Part shown: in pieces, positions 15,738 to 23,152 of the stretch
How positions within the stretch are numbered: position 1 is the first letter of the stretch
How the letters are laid out: each line of letters begins with the position of its first letter
Made by a program: the position numbers and the translations under genes
Source of the DNA: Thermomicrobiales bacterium
Lineage (GTDB): Bacteria > Chloroflexota > Chloroflexia > Thermomicrobiales > UBA6265
NCBI GenBank assembly: GCA_030446955.1
Contig: JAUJMG010000001.1
Location: forward strand, 20,145 to 45,356
Length of the DNA: 25,212 bases
Reading direction: 5' to 3'
Notes under the pieces: model-generated
Database searches by the model: none
What the model was told of the DNA's origin: nothing
The model's input: the letters and a program-made list of their open reading frames with translations, nothing else

Positions 15738-17576
15738 ATGACCACCACGCGCCCCGACTTCTCCTCCCGCCTCACGGCGCTCGCCCCGGCCCCGGGCGTT
15801 TACCTGATGAAGGACGCCAGCGGGAAGGTGATCTACGTTGGCAAGGCGGTGGCTTTGCGGAACCGGGTTCGGTCCTACTTCCAGTCCAAGCGGGGCATGG
15901 ATCCCAAGACCCGTGAACTGGTCGACCATATCGCCGACTTCGAGGTCATCCGCACCGACACCGCGACCGAAGCACTGATCCTCGAAAACGAGCTGATAAA
16001 GAAGTACCAGCCGAAGTACAACGTCATGCTGAAGGACAGCAAGACGTACCCCTATCTCAAGATCACGAACGAGGAGTGGCCCCGCGTTATCTCCACCCGC
16101 TTGATCGTTGACGACGGAGGCCGTTATTTCGGACCCTACACCTCCGCCGGGTCGGCCTACAAGACGCTCAACCTGCTCAACCGGTTGTTCCCGTACCGGA
16201 AATGCGAGAAAAAGATCACAGGGCATGACGACCTGTGTCTCTACTTCCATATGCACCAGTGCACCGCACCGTGCATCTCCAACGTTGACCATCCGACCTA
16301 CATGCAGGCTATCGACCGCGCCGCTCTGTTCCTTGCCGGTCGAGGCGAGGAAGTGTTGGCGCCGCTTGAGGAGGAGATGCACCAGGCCGCCGACGCTTGG
16401 AACTTTGAGCGCGCGGCGGAGCTGCGGGACCGCATTGATGCGGTCAGGCATGTCCTGGAGCGGCAGAAGATCGTCAGCCCGAACGGCACCAACGCCGACG
16501 TGATTGCCGTTGCGCAGGGCGCGGGTGGGGATGCCGGGGTGCAGGTCGGCTTTCTGCGAAACGGCAAGATTCTCGGCTCCGAGTTCTTTCCGATGCAGGC
16601 GATGGTCGGGGATGAACCAGCCCAGATTCTGGCGGGGTTCGTGGCTCAGTTCTATGCCGATGCCGCGCTAGTTCCGCCCCAACTCCTGCTCCAGCACTCG
16701 CTGCCGGAAGGAGAGGCGGCCGTGCTGGGGGAGTGGCTGCGGGAGCGTCGAGGTGGCCGGGTGGAGCTACTGGTGCCACAACGAGGGGAGAAGCGGGGCC
16801 TCGTCGAGATGGTCGCCAAGAGCGCCGAGGAGAATCTGGAGCAAAGCCGCCTCAAGTTCCTCTCGGACGAGCAGAAGATGACCGCCGCGATGACGGAGCT
16901 GGCCGACGCACTGGACCTCCCACGCCTTCCCCGCCGCATCGAGTGCTTCGACATCTCCAACACGCAGGGGACTAACCCGGTCGCCAGCATGGTGGTGTTC
17001 GAAGACGCGAAGCCGGCCAAGAAGGAGTACCGCCGCTTCGCGATCAAGACGGTGGTGGGATCCAACGACTTCGCGATGATGCAGGAGGTGATCCGGCGCC
17101 GCTTTAAGCGAGCCGCCGAGGCGGATGAAGAAAAGGAGGGTAAGTGGACGACTCTCCCGGATCTCGTGATCGTGGACGGCGGCAAGGGCCAGTTGAATGC
17201 TGCCCTTGCGGTGCTGGAGGAGGTCGGAATGGCCGGCCAGGCGATCGTCGGCTTAGCCAAGGAGAACGAGGAGCTCTTTCTTCCTGGACGCTCCGATCCT
17301 GTTCTCCTACCACGGGACGCCCAGGCGCTGTTCCTGGTCCAGCGAGTACGTGACGAAGCCCACCGCTTCGCGGTCACGTTCCATCGCCAGCGGCGATCGA
17401 AGGCAGGGTTCCACTCCAAGTTGGACGATGTGCCAGGGATCGGTCCGAAGAAGAAGCAGGCCCTGATCCGCCAGTTCGGATCGTTGAAGGGCGTCAAGGA
17501 GGCGTCCGTGGTGGAGTTGACCGCGGTCGACGGGATCACCCCGACCCTCGCCGCCCAGATCAAGGCGACACTCTAA
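15738..17576 (+). CDS. uvrC: Excinuclease ABC subunit C
   Basis: The 612-residue UvrC is the nuclease subunit of nucleotide excision repair and incises both sides of the lesion after UvrAB recognition. The GIY-YIG domain begins GVYLM (residues 20-24) with IYVGKA (32-37). Four cysteines (156, 167, 175, 179) match the cluster known to hold Fe-S in UvrC proteins. The UVR segment EEEMHQAADAWNFERAAELR (211-230) contacts UvrB. The RNase H-like C-terminal nuclease shows IECFDISNTQG and LPDLVIVDGGKGQLNAA. Tandem helix-hairpin-helices (DVPGIGPKKKQALI, AVDGITPTLAAQI) end the protein. No ribosome-binding site precedes the start; a -10 box sits nine bases upstream. Confidence 0.98.
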   Translation: MTTTRPDFSSRLTALAPAPGVYLMKDASGKVIYVGKAVALRNRVRSYFQSKRGMDPKTRELVDHIADFEVIRTDTATEALILENELIKKYQPKYNVMLKDSKTYPYLKITNEEWPRVISTRLIVDDGGRYFGPYTSAGSAYKTLNLLNRLFPYRKCEKKITGHDDLCLYFHMHQCTAPCISNVDHPTYMQAIDRAALFLAGRGEEVLAPLEEEMHQAADAWNFERAAELRDRIDAVRHVLERQKIVSPNGTNADVIAVAQGAGGDAGVQVGFLRNGKILGSEFFPMQAMVGDEPAQILAGFVAQFYADAALVPPQLLLQHSLPEGEAAVLGEWLRERRGGRVELLVPQRGEKRGLVEMVAKSAEENLEQSRLKFLSDEQKMTAAMTELADALDLPRLPRRIECFDISNTQGTNPVASMVVFEDAKPAKKEYRRFAIKTVVGSNDFAMMQEVIRRRFKRAAEADEEKEGKWTTLPDLVIVDGGKGQLNAALAVLEEVGMAGQAIVGLAKENEELFLPGRSDPVLLPRDAQALFLVQRVRDEAHRFAVTFHRQRRSKAGFHSKLDDVPGIGPKKKQALIRQFGSLKGVKEASVVELTAVDGITPTLAAQIKATL

Positions 17577-18338
17577 ATGAGCCGTCTCGATGAGTTTGAT
17601 ACCAGCGATCTGGTCTCCGAGGATGTCGCCTTCGATCAGAATGTCCACCACGTCCTCCCGCCCGCGCCCCTTGAACCGGGCGAAGAGCGTCGTCTCGTCA
17701 TCCTCGACCGCTCCGATCCGCGGGCAATCACCTGGGCGGCAGAGCGGCTCGCGACCGGCGGAGTGATTGCGTTCCCGACGGACACTGTGTACGGCATCGC
17801 GGCCTCGCTCGGGCGCGACGAAGCTCTACGCCGCGTCTATGCCGTCAAGGGGCGGCCGCCCGATCGCCCGCTACCGGTGCTGCTTGCCTCGGTGGAGGCG
17901 CTGGACCGGGTTGCTCTGGACCTTGACCCCAAGGTCTCACTGCTCCTGGAGCGGTACTGGCCGGGGCCGCTGACAGTGGTCGTTCCCGCCCGAGAGGGCA
18001 TGCCGCCCCAGGTGATCGGCCCGGGGGGGACGGTGGGGACACGGGTGCCGAATCATCCGATCGCCATCCGCCTCCTCGAGCAGGCGGGCGGGGCGCTTGC
18101 CGTGACCAGCGCGAACCGCTCCGGTCGCGCTCCGGCTCGCACCGCTCCTGAGGTGGCGGACGCCCTGGGCGAGGGGCTCGACCTTCTGGTCGATGGTGGA
18201 CCAGCACCGGGCGGTGTTCCCTCAACGGTGATCGCCTTTACCGGGAACGATCTGATCGTTCTTCGCGAGGGCGCCATTCCTGGCGACGAGCTCGTCGCGA
18301 TCTGGTCGTCGCTTGTCGATCCCGCCGACGCGAGCTAG
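17577..18338 (+). CDS. tsaC: Threonylcarbamoyl-AMP synthase (Sua5/YciO/YrdC family)
   Basis: The 253-residue enzyme makes threonylcarbamoyl-AMP from Thr, bicarbonate and ATP, the first step of t6A modification at position 37 of ANN-decoding tRNAs. The YrdC domain starts near residue 40. It shows FPTDTVYG (66-73), the substrate-binding KGRPPDRPLPVL (91-102), YWPGPLTVVV, a TRVPNHP segment and the SAN motif (VTSANRSG). The first 38 residues are an unusual acidic extension and there is no C-terminal Sua5 domain, so it is a TsaC-type protein with an N-terminal extension. The start ATG abuts the uvrC stop (TAAATG), indicating coupling. Confidence 0.95.
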   Translation: MSRLDEFDTSDLVSEDVAFDQNVHHVLPPAPLEPGEERRLVILDRSDPRAITWAAERLATGGVIAFPTDTVYGIAASLGRDEALRRVYAVKGRPPDRPLPVLLASVEALDRVALDLDPKVSLLLERYWPGPLTVVVPAREGMPPQVIGPGGTVGTRVPNHPIAIRLLEQAGGALAVTSANRSGRAPARTAPEVADALGEGLDLLVDGGPAPGGVPSTVIAFTGNDLIVLREGAIPGDELVAIWSSLVDPADAS

Positions 18339-18364
18339 GTCGCGGGCGGACATCGACCGCTCTA

Positions 18365-18374
18365 ATCCTAGGAT
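18365..18374. promoter_or_regulatory. ATCCTAGGAT palindrome after tsaC
   Basis: This perfect 10-bp palindrome follows a -10-like TCTAAT. The same CCTAGG core follows the uvrC -10 box at 15730-15735. It may mark a second promoter for the downstream membrane-protein gene. Confidence 0.3.
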
Positions 18375-18473
18375 CTCGAGCCTCGTCGCCTCTTGATAAT
18401 GCCCTCCTGGACAGGTGCGGCCCGCTGTTTGGCGCCTGGCCGTGGCGTCGAGCGGGTAATCCGGGTACAGTTT

Positions 18474-18498
18474 GCCGCCATTGGGGAGGAGTACGCCG
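18474..18498 (+). repeat. 25-bp imperfect direct repeat, copy 1 (copy 2 at 18754-18778)
   Basis: The two 25-bp segments share GCCGCCATTGGGG, then three differing bases, then AGTACGCCG: 22 of 25 identical. Copy 1 contains the ribosome-binding site of the membrane-protein gene; copy 2 lies inside that gene, in another reading frame relation. Confidence 0.4.
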
Positions 18499-18501
18499 CC
18501 G

Positions 18502-19407
18502 ATGGGGATGGAATCGGGCGCTCGATCGAGTACGCAGGAAACGGGACCGCGGCCAACCGCGGTACCGGGTGTCGGTGTCCAGAGCGTCCGACAGCCCGCT
18601 TTTGGCTCTGGTATCGTCGTCAGCCTCATCGTCTTCGGGCTGGTGCTGGTCCTCGCGATCGCAGCGCTTGGGGATGCCGACGGAGATCGCATCCCCCTCT
18701 TGCAAACGACCAACGCTCTCTATTGGGGCCTTGCGGTGATCGTGGTGCTGGTGGCCGCCATTGGGGCACAGTACGCCGAGCGCAACGCTGCTCAAGCGGC
18801 GGCGGCGGTCGGGCACCCCAGGCCAGAAACCGCCATGGCCACGGCCTGGGCTGTTCCAGCCGTGGCGACGCTGGCGGCCGTGTTGCTCGTGGCAACGTAT
18901 CACAACGGCCTGATGCTACTTGTCGGTCCCTTGATCGCCCTATTCGGAACCGCTGGGGCTCTGCTCTCCCGGGATCTTCTTGACGACGCTGGGGACACCA
19001 CCCATCGAACCGCAACGGTCATTCACACGTTTGTCATCCACGCCATCGCTTTTCTCGCCCTCGGGGCGATCTACTACAACAAGCTTCCGACGTGGCTCTC
19101 TGCTCCATTTGTGGGGTTGGTGGGCGGCGTCCTCATCTTGGAGACCTTGGAGCGAGGCATCATCGCCCCGCCCCGTCGCGTCTTCTACGCGCTGCTTGGG
19201 GGCGGCGCGATGGCTGAGGCCATGGTGGCCGTCAACTGGTGGCAGACCCACGGCTGGAGCGGCGGCGCGGTCCTGTTGGTCTGTTTCTATTTGACCGCCG
19301 GGGTACTGCTCGCTCGGTCTCAACGCTCCAGAATCCGCTCCCGCGACCTCGTCGAGTTCGGCCTGGTCAGCCTCGTTGCCTATGTTGTCCTGGCGGCTAC
19401 CGCTTAG
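18502..19407 (+). CDS. Uncharacterised multi-pass membrane protein
   Basis: The product has 301 residues from ATG 18502, with GGGGAGGAG ten bases upstream; an upstream in-frame ATG at 18472 overlaps that site. I recognise no family. After a polar 30-residue N-terminus there are about nine hydrophobic segments, the last at the extreme C-terminus (LVSLVAYVVLAATA). Short charged loops such as ERNAAQ, SRDLLDDAGD and LARSQRSRIRSRDL separate them. No transporter signature or catalytic motif is evident. It lies in the uvrC-to-rph gene row, 163 bp after tsaC and just before a small coiled-coil gene. Confidence 0.75.
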   Translation: MGMESGARSSTQETGPRPTAVPGVGVQSVRQPAFGSGIVVSLIVFGLVLVLAIAALGDADGDRIPLLQTTNALYWGLAVIVVLVAAIGAQYAERNAAQAAAAVGHPRPETAMATAWAVPAVATLAAVLLVATYHNGLMLLVGPLIALFGTAGALLSRDLLDDAGDTTHRTATVIHTFVIHAIAFLALGAIYYNKLPTWLSAPFVGLVGGVLILETLERGIIAPPRRVFYALLGGGAMAEAMVAVNWWQTHGWSGGAVLLVCFYLTAGVLLARSQRSRIRSRDLVEFGLVSLVAYVVLAATA

Positions 19408-19431
19408 GCTAGTCGGGATCGAGTAACCCCT

Positions 19432-19626
19432 ATGTGCCCTTCGCGCTCCCAACACCCGGATCAGCCCGCCGATCGCTCCATCTATGAGGCCCTGGACCAA
19501 CTTGACCGGCTGGAGGAGCTTTTGGAGGAGATGCAGGATCTGGGAGTCCGCTCCATCGAGGATGTCGAGCGACGCATCGCGGAGCTGGATGCCCTGGTGG
19601 GCGATGAGGATCCAGAGGAGGCGTAG
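19432..19626 (+). CDS. Small acidic coiled-coil protein
   Basis: The product has 64 residues from ATG 19432, 24 bp after the membrane-protein gene. After a polar N-terminus, residues 17-57 form heptad-like helices (LDQLDRLEELLEEMQDLG and IEDVERRIAELDALV) rich in Glu, Asp and Leu, ending in an acidic tail. This composition is unlike random out-of-frame GC-rich translation. The ribosome-binding site is weak (GGGATCGAG, about 11 bases upstream). Function unknown; a partner-binding role for a neighbouring product is only a guess. Confidence 0.6.
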   Translation: MCPSRSQHPDQPADRSIYEALDQLDRLEELLEEMQDLGVRSIEDVERRIAELDALVGDEDPEEA

Positions 19627-19715
19627 ATCTCGTCCCGCTTGGCTCAAGGCTCTTTGGAAATCGTGCCGTTCGTCCTGCGCCGCCCCGCTGGTGCGCTATG
19701 GGGAGGCAACCGCCT

Positions 19716-21059
19716 GTGAGCATGGATCTCTTTGAGGCTCATCGAAAGGAACACCTGGTCAGCCGGGCGCCGCTCGCGACACGGGTGCGCCCGCGAACCC
19801 TCGATGAACTGGTTGGGCAGGAGCATGTCGTCGGGCAAGGCACGCTGCTCCGGCGGGCGATCGAAGCCGACAAACTCTCCTCGCTGATCCTCTGGGGACC
19901 CCCGGGAACCGGAAAGACGACGCTGGCCCGGATCATTGCCAACTCCACGAAGGCCCACTTTGCGGCCGTCAGCGCGGTTACTTCCGGCGTGGCGGACCTG
20001 CGAGCGGCGATCAAGGAGGCTGGCGACCGCCTCGGCATGCACGGACAGCGAACGGTGCTGTTTGTCGACGAGATCCACCGGTTTAACAGAGGTCAGCAGG
20101 ACGCGATTTTGCCCCATGTCGAAGATGGCACGGTGATTCTGATCGGAGCGACCACCGAGAATCCGTCCTTCGAGGTCAACTCGCCCCTCCTTTCCCGTTC
20201 CCGCGTGGTCGTGCTGCGCCCGCTGACCGACGATCAAATTCGGACCTTGGTGGTACGGGCCCTTGGGGACCGGGAGCGCGGCCTGGGTGATCAGAATCTG
20301 AGTATCACGGAGGACGCCCTCGACCTGCTGGTCAACTTCGCCAACGGGGATGCCAGGTTCGCCCTCAACACGCTGGAGTTCGCCGCGACCGGCACCGGCT
20401 ACGGCGAGCGCCCGGAGATTACCGTTGATCTTGTACGGGAAGCGGCGCAACGACGGGCCGCGACCTACGATAAGGGTGGCGAGGACCACTTCGACACGAT
20501 CTCGGCGCTGCACAAGACGCTGCGAGGTTCCGACCCGGACGCCTCGCTCTACTGGCTGGCGCGGATGCTGGAGCGGGGTGACGACCCGCTGTACGTCGCC
20601 CGGCGGCTCGTCCGATTCGCTTCAGAGGATGTTGGCCTGGCCGATCCTCAGGCGCTCACGCTAGCGATGGCGGCACAGGGAGCGGTTCACTTTCTTGGCC
20701 TGCCCGAGGGTGCTTTAGCACTCGCAGAGTTGACCGTTTACCTTGCTCTCGCTCCGAAGAGCAACGCTGTCTACGTCGCCTATAAGGGCGCCCAAGCTGA
20801 CGTGGCGGAAACGCGTAACGATCCGGTGCCCCTCCACCTGCGCAATGCGGCAACGGGACTGATGAAGGCGGAGGGATACGGACGGGGCTATAAGTACGCG
20901 CACGACCATGAGGGTGGCGTCGTAGCCCAGCAGAACCTGCCCGAGAATCTGACCGGGCGGCGCTACTATCAGCCGACTGCCCGTGGGTTGGAGGCGGAGC
21001 TGCAGAACCGCTTGCAGCGCATCCGCGCGGTCTACGCGGCTGCCGAGGAATCGAGTTGA
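19716..21059 (+). CDS. rarA: Replication-associated recombination protein A (RarA/MgsA AAA+ ATPase)
   Basis: The product has 447 residues from GTG 19716, chosen because GGGGAGG lies nine bases upstream; ATG 19722 is two codons later. RarA is a clamp-loader-like AAA+ ATPase acting at stalled replication forks. Walker A is GPPGTGKT (61-68), Walker B LFVDEIHRF (115-123), sensor 1 ATTENPSFE and the arginine-finger region LLSRSRV. The C-terminal tetramerisation domain is present (HFDTISALHKTLRGSDPDASLYWLARMLERGDDP, here cited in parts: HFDTISALHK, SDPDASLYWLARML). LYVARRLVRFASEDVGLADP and RRYYQPTARG are also diagnostic. Full family length. Confidence 0.96.
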   Translation: MSMDLFEAHRKEHLVSRAPLATRVRPRTLDELVGQEHVVGQGTLLRRAIEADKLSSLILWGPPGTGKTTLARIIANSTKAHFAAVSAVTSGVADLRAAIKEAGDRLGMHGQRTVLFVDEIHRFNRGQQDAILPHVEDGTVILIGATTENPSFEVNSPLLSRSRVVVLRPLTDDQIRTLVVRALGDRERGLGDQNLSITEDALDLLVNFANGDARFALNTLEFAATGTGYGERPEITVDLVREAAQRRAATYDKGGEDHFDTISALHKTLRGSDPDASLYWLARMLERGDDPLYVARRLVRFASEDVGLADPQALTLAMAAQGAVHFLGLPEGALALAELTVYLALAPKSNAVYVAYKGAQADVAETRNDPVPLHLRNAATGLMKAEGYGRGYKYAHDHEGGVVAQQNLPENLTGRRYYQPTARGLEAELQNRLQRIRAVYAAAEESS

Positions 21060-21156
21060 TGGGCAGAATCGCTCCCCAGAGTTCTCCCCGCCGGTCCCGT
21101 CACTTTTGGCCCCGAGAAGCGTCTGGCCGGGCTGTCCCCGTGGTGGAGCACGGATC

Positions 21157-21900
21157 ATGACGGCCGGGCCTACGAGGGGAAAGCGGCGCGACGACCGGGG
21201 ACCGGAGGAGCTCCGACCGCTGGAGATCATTCCCGGAGCGGCCCCCTACGCCGAGGGGTCAGCGTTGATCAAACTCGGCCAGACACATGTCCTCTGTGCC
21301 GCGACAGTCGAGGCGAAGGTGCCTCGCTGGATGCTGGGGAAGGGGCGGGGCTGGGTGACCGCGGAATACAGCATGCTTCCCCGGGCCACCAAGGAGCGGA
21401 CGCCACGTGAGGCGGCTGTTGGGAAGCAGGGCGGGCGGACTGTAGAGATTCAGCGTCTCATCGGGCGTTGTCTGCGGGCAGTGACTGATCTAGACGCTCT
21501 GGGTGAGCGCCAGGTGATTCTTGATTGCGATGTCCTCCAAGCAGACGCTGGCACGCGCTGCGCTGCCATCACCGGAAGCTACGTCGCCCTGGCTCTCGCC
21601 TGTCGTCGCCTCCTGTCGGAGAAGAAGATCAAGCGGGACCCGTTACGGGCGGCCGTTGCGGCGGTCAGTGTCGGGGTGGTGCGTGGCGTACCGCTCCTGG
21701 ACCTGGACTACTCCGAGGACTCGGCCGCGGACGTGGACTTCAACGTCGTGATGACGGATGCGCACGCCTTCGTCGAATTGCAGGGCACCGCTGAGCGTAA
21801 CCCCTTCACGCCGGCCGTCCTTGACGAACTGCTCGTTGTCGCCAGCACGGGCCTCGATGTCTTGTTCGCCGCGCAGCGGGACGTCCTGCGACAGGGATAG
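21157..21900 (+). CDS. rph: Ribonuclease PH
   Basis: The product has 247 residues from ATG 21157, preceded by GGTGGAG nine bases upstream; the frame opens earlier (20983) but that part overlaps rarA. RNase PH trims tRNA 3' ends phosphorolytically. Hallmarks are the N-terminal RPLEIIPG and GSALIKLGQTHVLCAATVE, the phosphate/RNA-binding GRTVEIQRLIGRCLRA and the active-site region DCDVLQADAGTRCAAITGSYVAL. LDLDYSEDSAADVDFNVVMT and ELQGTAERNPF are also present. It lies 97 bp after rarA, last in the row. The gene commonly following it (a XTP/dITP diphosphatase) is absent here. Confidence 0.97.
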   Translation: MTAGPTRGKRRDDRGPEELRPLEIIPGAAPYAEGSALIKLGQTHVLCAATVEAKVPRWMLGKGRGWVTAEYSMLPRATKERTPREAAVGKQGGRTVEIQRLIGRCLRAVTDLDALGERQVILDCDVLQADAGTRCAAITGSYVALALACRRLLSEKKIKRDPLRAAVAAVSVGVVRGVPLLDLDYSEDSAADVDFNVVMTDAHAFVELQGTAERNPFTPAVLDELLVVASTGLDVLFAAQRDVLRQG

Positions 21901-22045
21901 GAAGCTTGTGGACTGCGGGAACGCGGCGTCCGGGGAGGTGGACGAGGGCATAGCGCGCCCTTCAATGATCGATCGTTCGCAACACGGTGAATGACGACGG
22001 TGATCGGTCCTTGACAAGAGATCGGGCTGAGTAACCGCCGCGTTT

Positions 22046-22063
22046 GTCCCCTGCGCCGGGGAC
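22046..22063. terminator. Hairpin between convergent rph and HisC-like genes
   Basis: GTCCCC and GGGGAC form a perfect 6-bp stem around a TGCGCC loop in the 205-bp convergent gap. There is no T-run on either side, so termination is possible but not shown. A TTGACA at 22011-22016 in the same gap has no partner -10. Confidence 0.3.
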
Positions 22064-22105
22064 TCCGACGGGCACTCTCCAACCAGGGGTAGCCGTACGC
22101 GCCTT

Positions 22106-23152
22106 CTATAGCGGCGCAGCGATCTCAATGAGGGCGCGTTTGAGGGCGAGCGTGGCGTCCGGGCTGCTGGCGCTGATACGGAGGTGATCTGTCCCGAGGT
22201 CCGGATGGGACGGGACGTGAACGCGAATGTTGCGGCGGCCGAGCTCGCGAGCGAAGAGGGCGGCCCCACCGCGCTCGACGCGCGCGAGAAGGAAGTTCGC
22301 CCAGGAGGGATAGGGGACGCTGACCATATTTAGCTTGCGCAGCGTGCGGTAGAGACGAGACTTTTCCTCTCGAACCCGTTGCACGGTGCCCCGGACGTAG
22401 GCGAGATCGTCCAGCGTCGCCTGCGCGGCCAGCACGGCGCCGAGAGCCACTCCCCCCGGTCGCCGGTAATGGGCCAGGTCCGCGCTTATCTCCGGGCGAG
22501 CGACCGCATAGGCGATCGGCAATCCGGCGAGCCCCGCCCAGGTTTCAAAGGTTTGGAGGACTAAGAGGTTCTCGAACTCGCGCACGAACGGGGTCAGCGT
22601 ACGAGCGCTGTACTCCGTGTGGCGCTCGTCCACAACCACCATTTCACAGGCCCGGGCTAGCCGAACGACATCCTGGCTGCCGAGCAAGGTTCCACTTGGA
22701 TCGTGCGGGGAGGCGACAAGGGCCGTCGCGCGTGCGGGTACGGAGGCTACGGTCGCCGGATCAAGCGGGAGGGCGAAGCGGTCCCTTCTTGGGAGCCGGA
22801 GGATATCGAGCCGATGGAGCCGGGCTCGATGCTCCTCCTGAGGGTCCGCGGGCGGAAAGAGCACGAGCGGGCCGCTCTCCCGCCTCCAGAGCAAGACCAT
22901 GTGAAGCAGTTCATCGATGCCGTTGGCGAGCGTCAGCCAACCGGGCGGAACGCCGACCAAGTTGGCGAGGCGGAGATGAAGGCGAATTTCCCGCTCCCCG
23001 GCCGGTTGGTGCAGGTCATCACAGGAGGCGAGGGCATCCTGTACATGAACGGAGGGGCCGTAGGGGTTGCCGAGAAGATCGAGCCGGATCTGACCGTTAG
23101 CGCTAGGTGCTCGTCGCAGCAAGGGAAACGGACCGGATCGGGAGCGGCTCAC
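22106..23152 (-). CDS. HisC-like PLP-fold aminotransferase homologue lacking the PLP lysine
   Basis: The product has 348 residues, fold-type I class I/II aminotransferase related to HisC/CobD. Landmarks are recognisable but altered. TLANGIDELLHMV (residues 74-86) corresponds to GNGSDELI. SPHDPSG (148-154) corresponds to NPNNPTG. VVVDERHTEYS (172-182) corresponds to VVVDEAYxEF and keeps Asp175. LRISASSPD near the C-terminus keeps the carboxylate-binding Arg. The Schiff-base region reads LQTFETWAGLAGLP (199-212) where active enzymes have RTFSKAYGLAGLR, so the lysine is Thr204 and the following Arg is Pro. It is probably not a working aminotransferase. It starts at GTG 23152 inside the stop of the metallophosphoesterase gene (GTGA overlap). 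Confidence 0.85.
   Translation of the reverse strand: MSRSRSGPFPLLRRAPSANGQIRLDLLGNPYGPSVHVQDALASCDDLHQPAGEREIRLHLRLANLVGVPPGWLTLANGIDELLHMVLLWRRESGPLVLFPPADPQEEHRARLHRLDILRLPRRDRFALPLDPATVASVPARATALVASPHDPSGTLLGSQDVVRLARACEMVVVDERHTEYSARTLTPFVREFENLLVLQTFETWAGLAGLPIAYAVARPEISADLAHYRRPGGVALGAVLAAQATLDDLAYVRGTVQRVREEKSRLYRTLRKLNMVSVPYPSWANFLLARVERGGAALFARELGRRNIRVHVPSHPDLGTDHLRISASSPDATLALKRALIEIAAPL

Noticed and set aside
15573..17563. Long minus-strand frames (292 and 303 codons) opposite uvrC
   Set aside because: They are antisense to a full-length, clearly conserved uvrC and have Arg/Ser/Pro-rich, low-complexity composition typical of GC-rich shadows.
22011..22016. Perfect TTGACA in the rph/HisC-like convergent gap
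   Set aside because: No -10 hexamer at 15-19 bp and no plus-strand gene downstream.
21901..22105. Possible tRNA or small RNA in the convergent gap (a TTCGCAA-like loop)
   Set aside because: No acceptor, D or anticodon stems can be formed around it.
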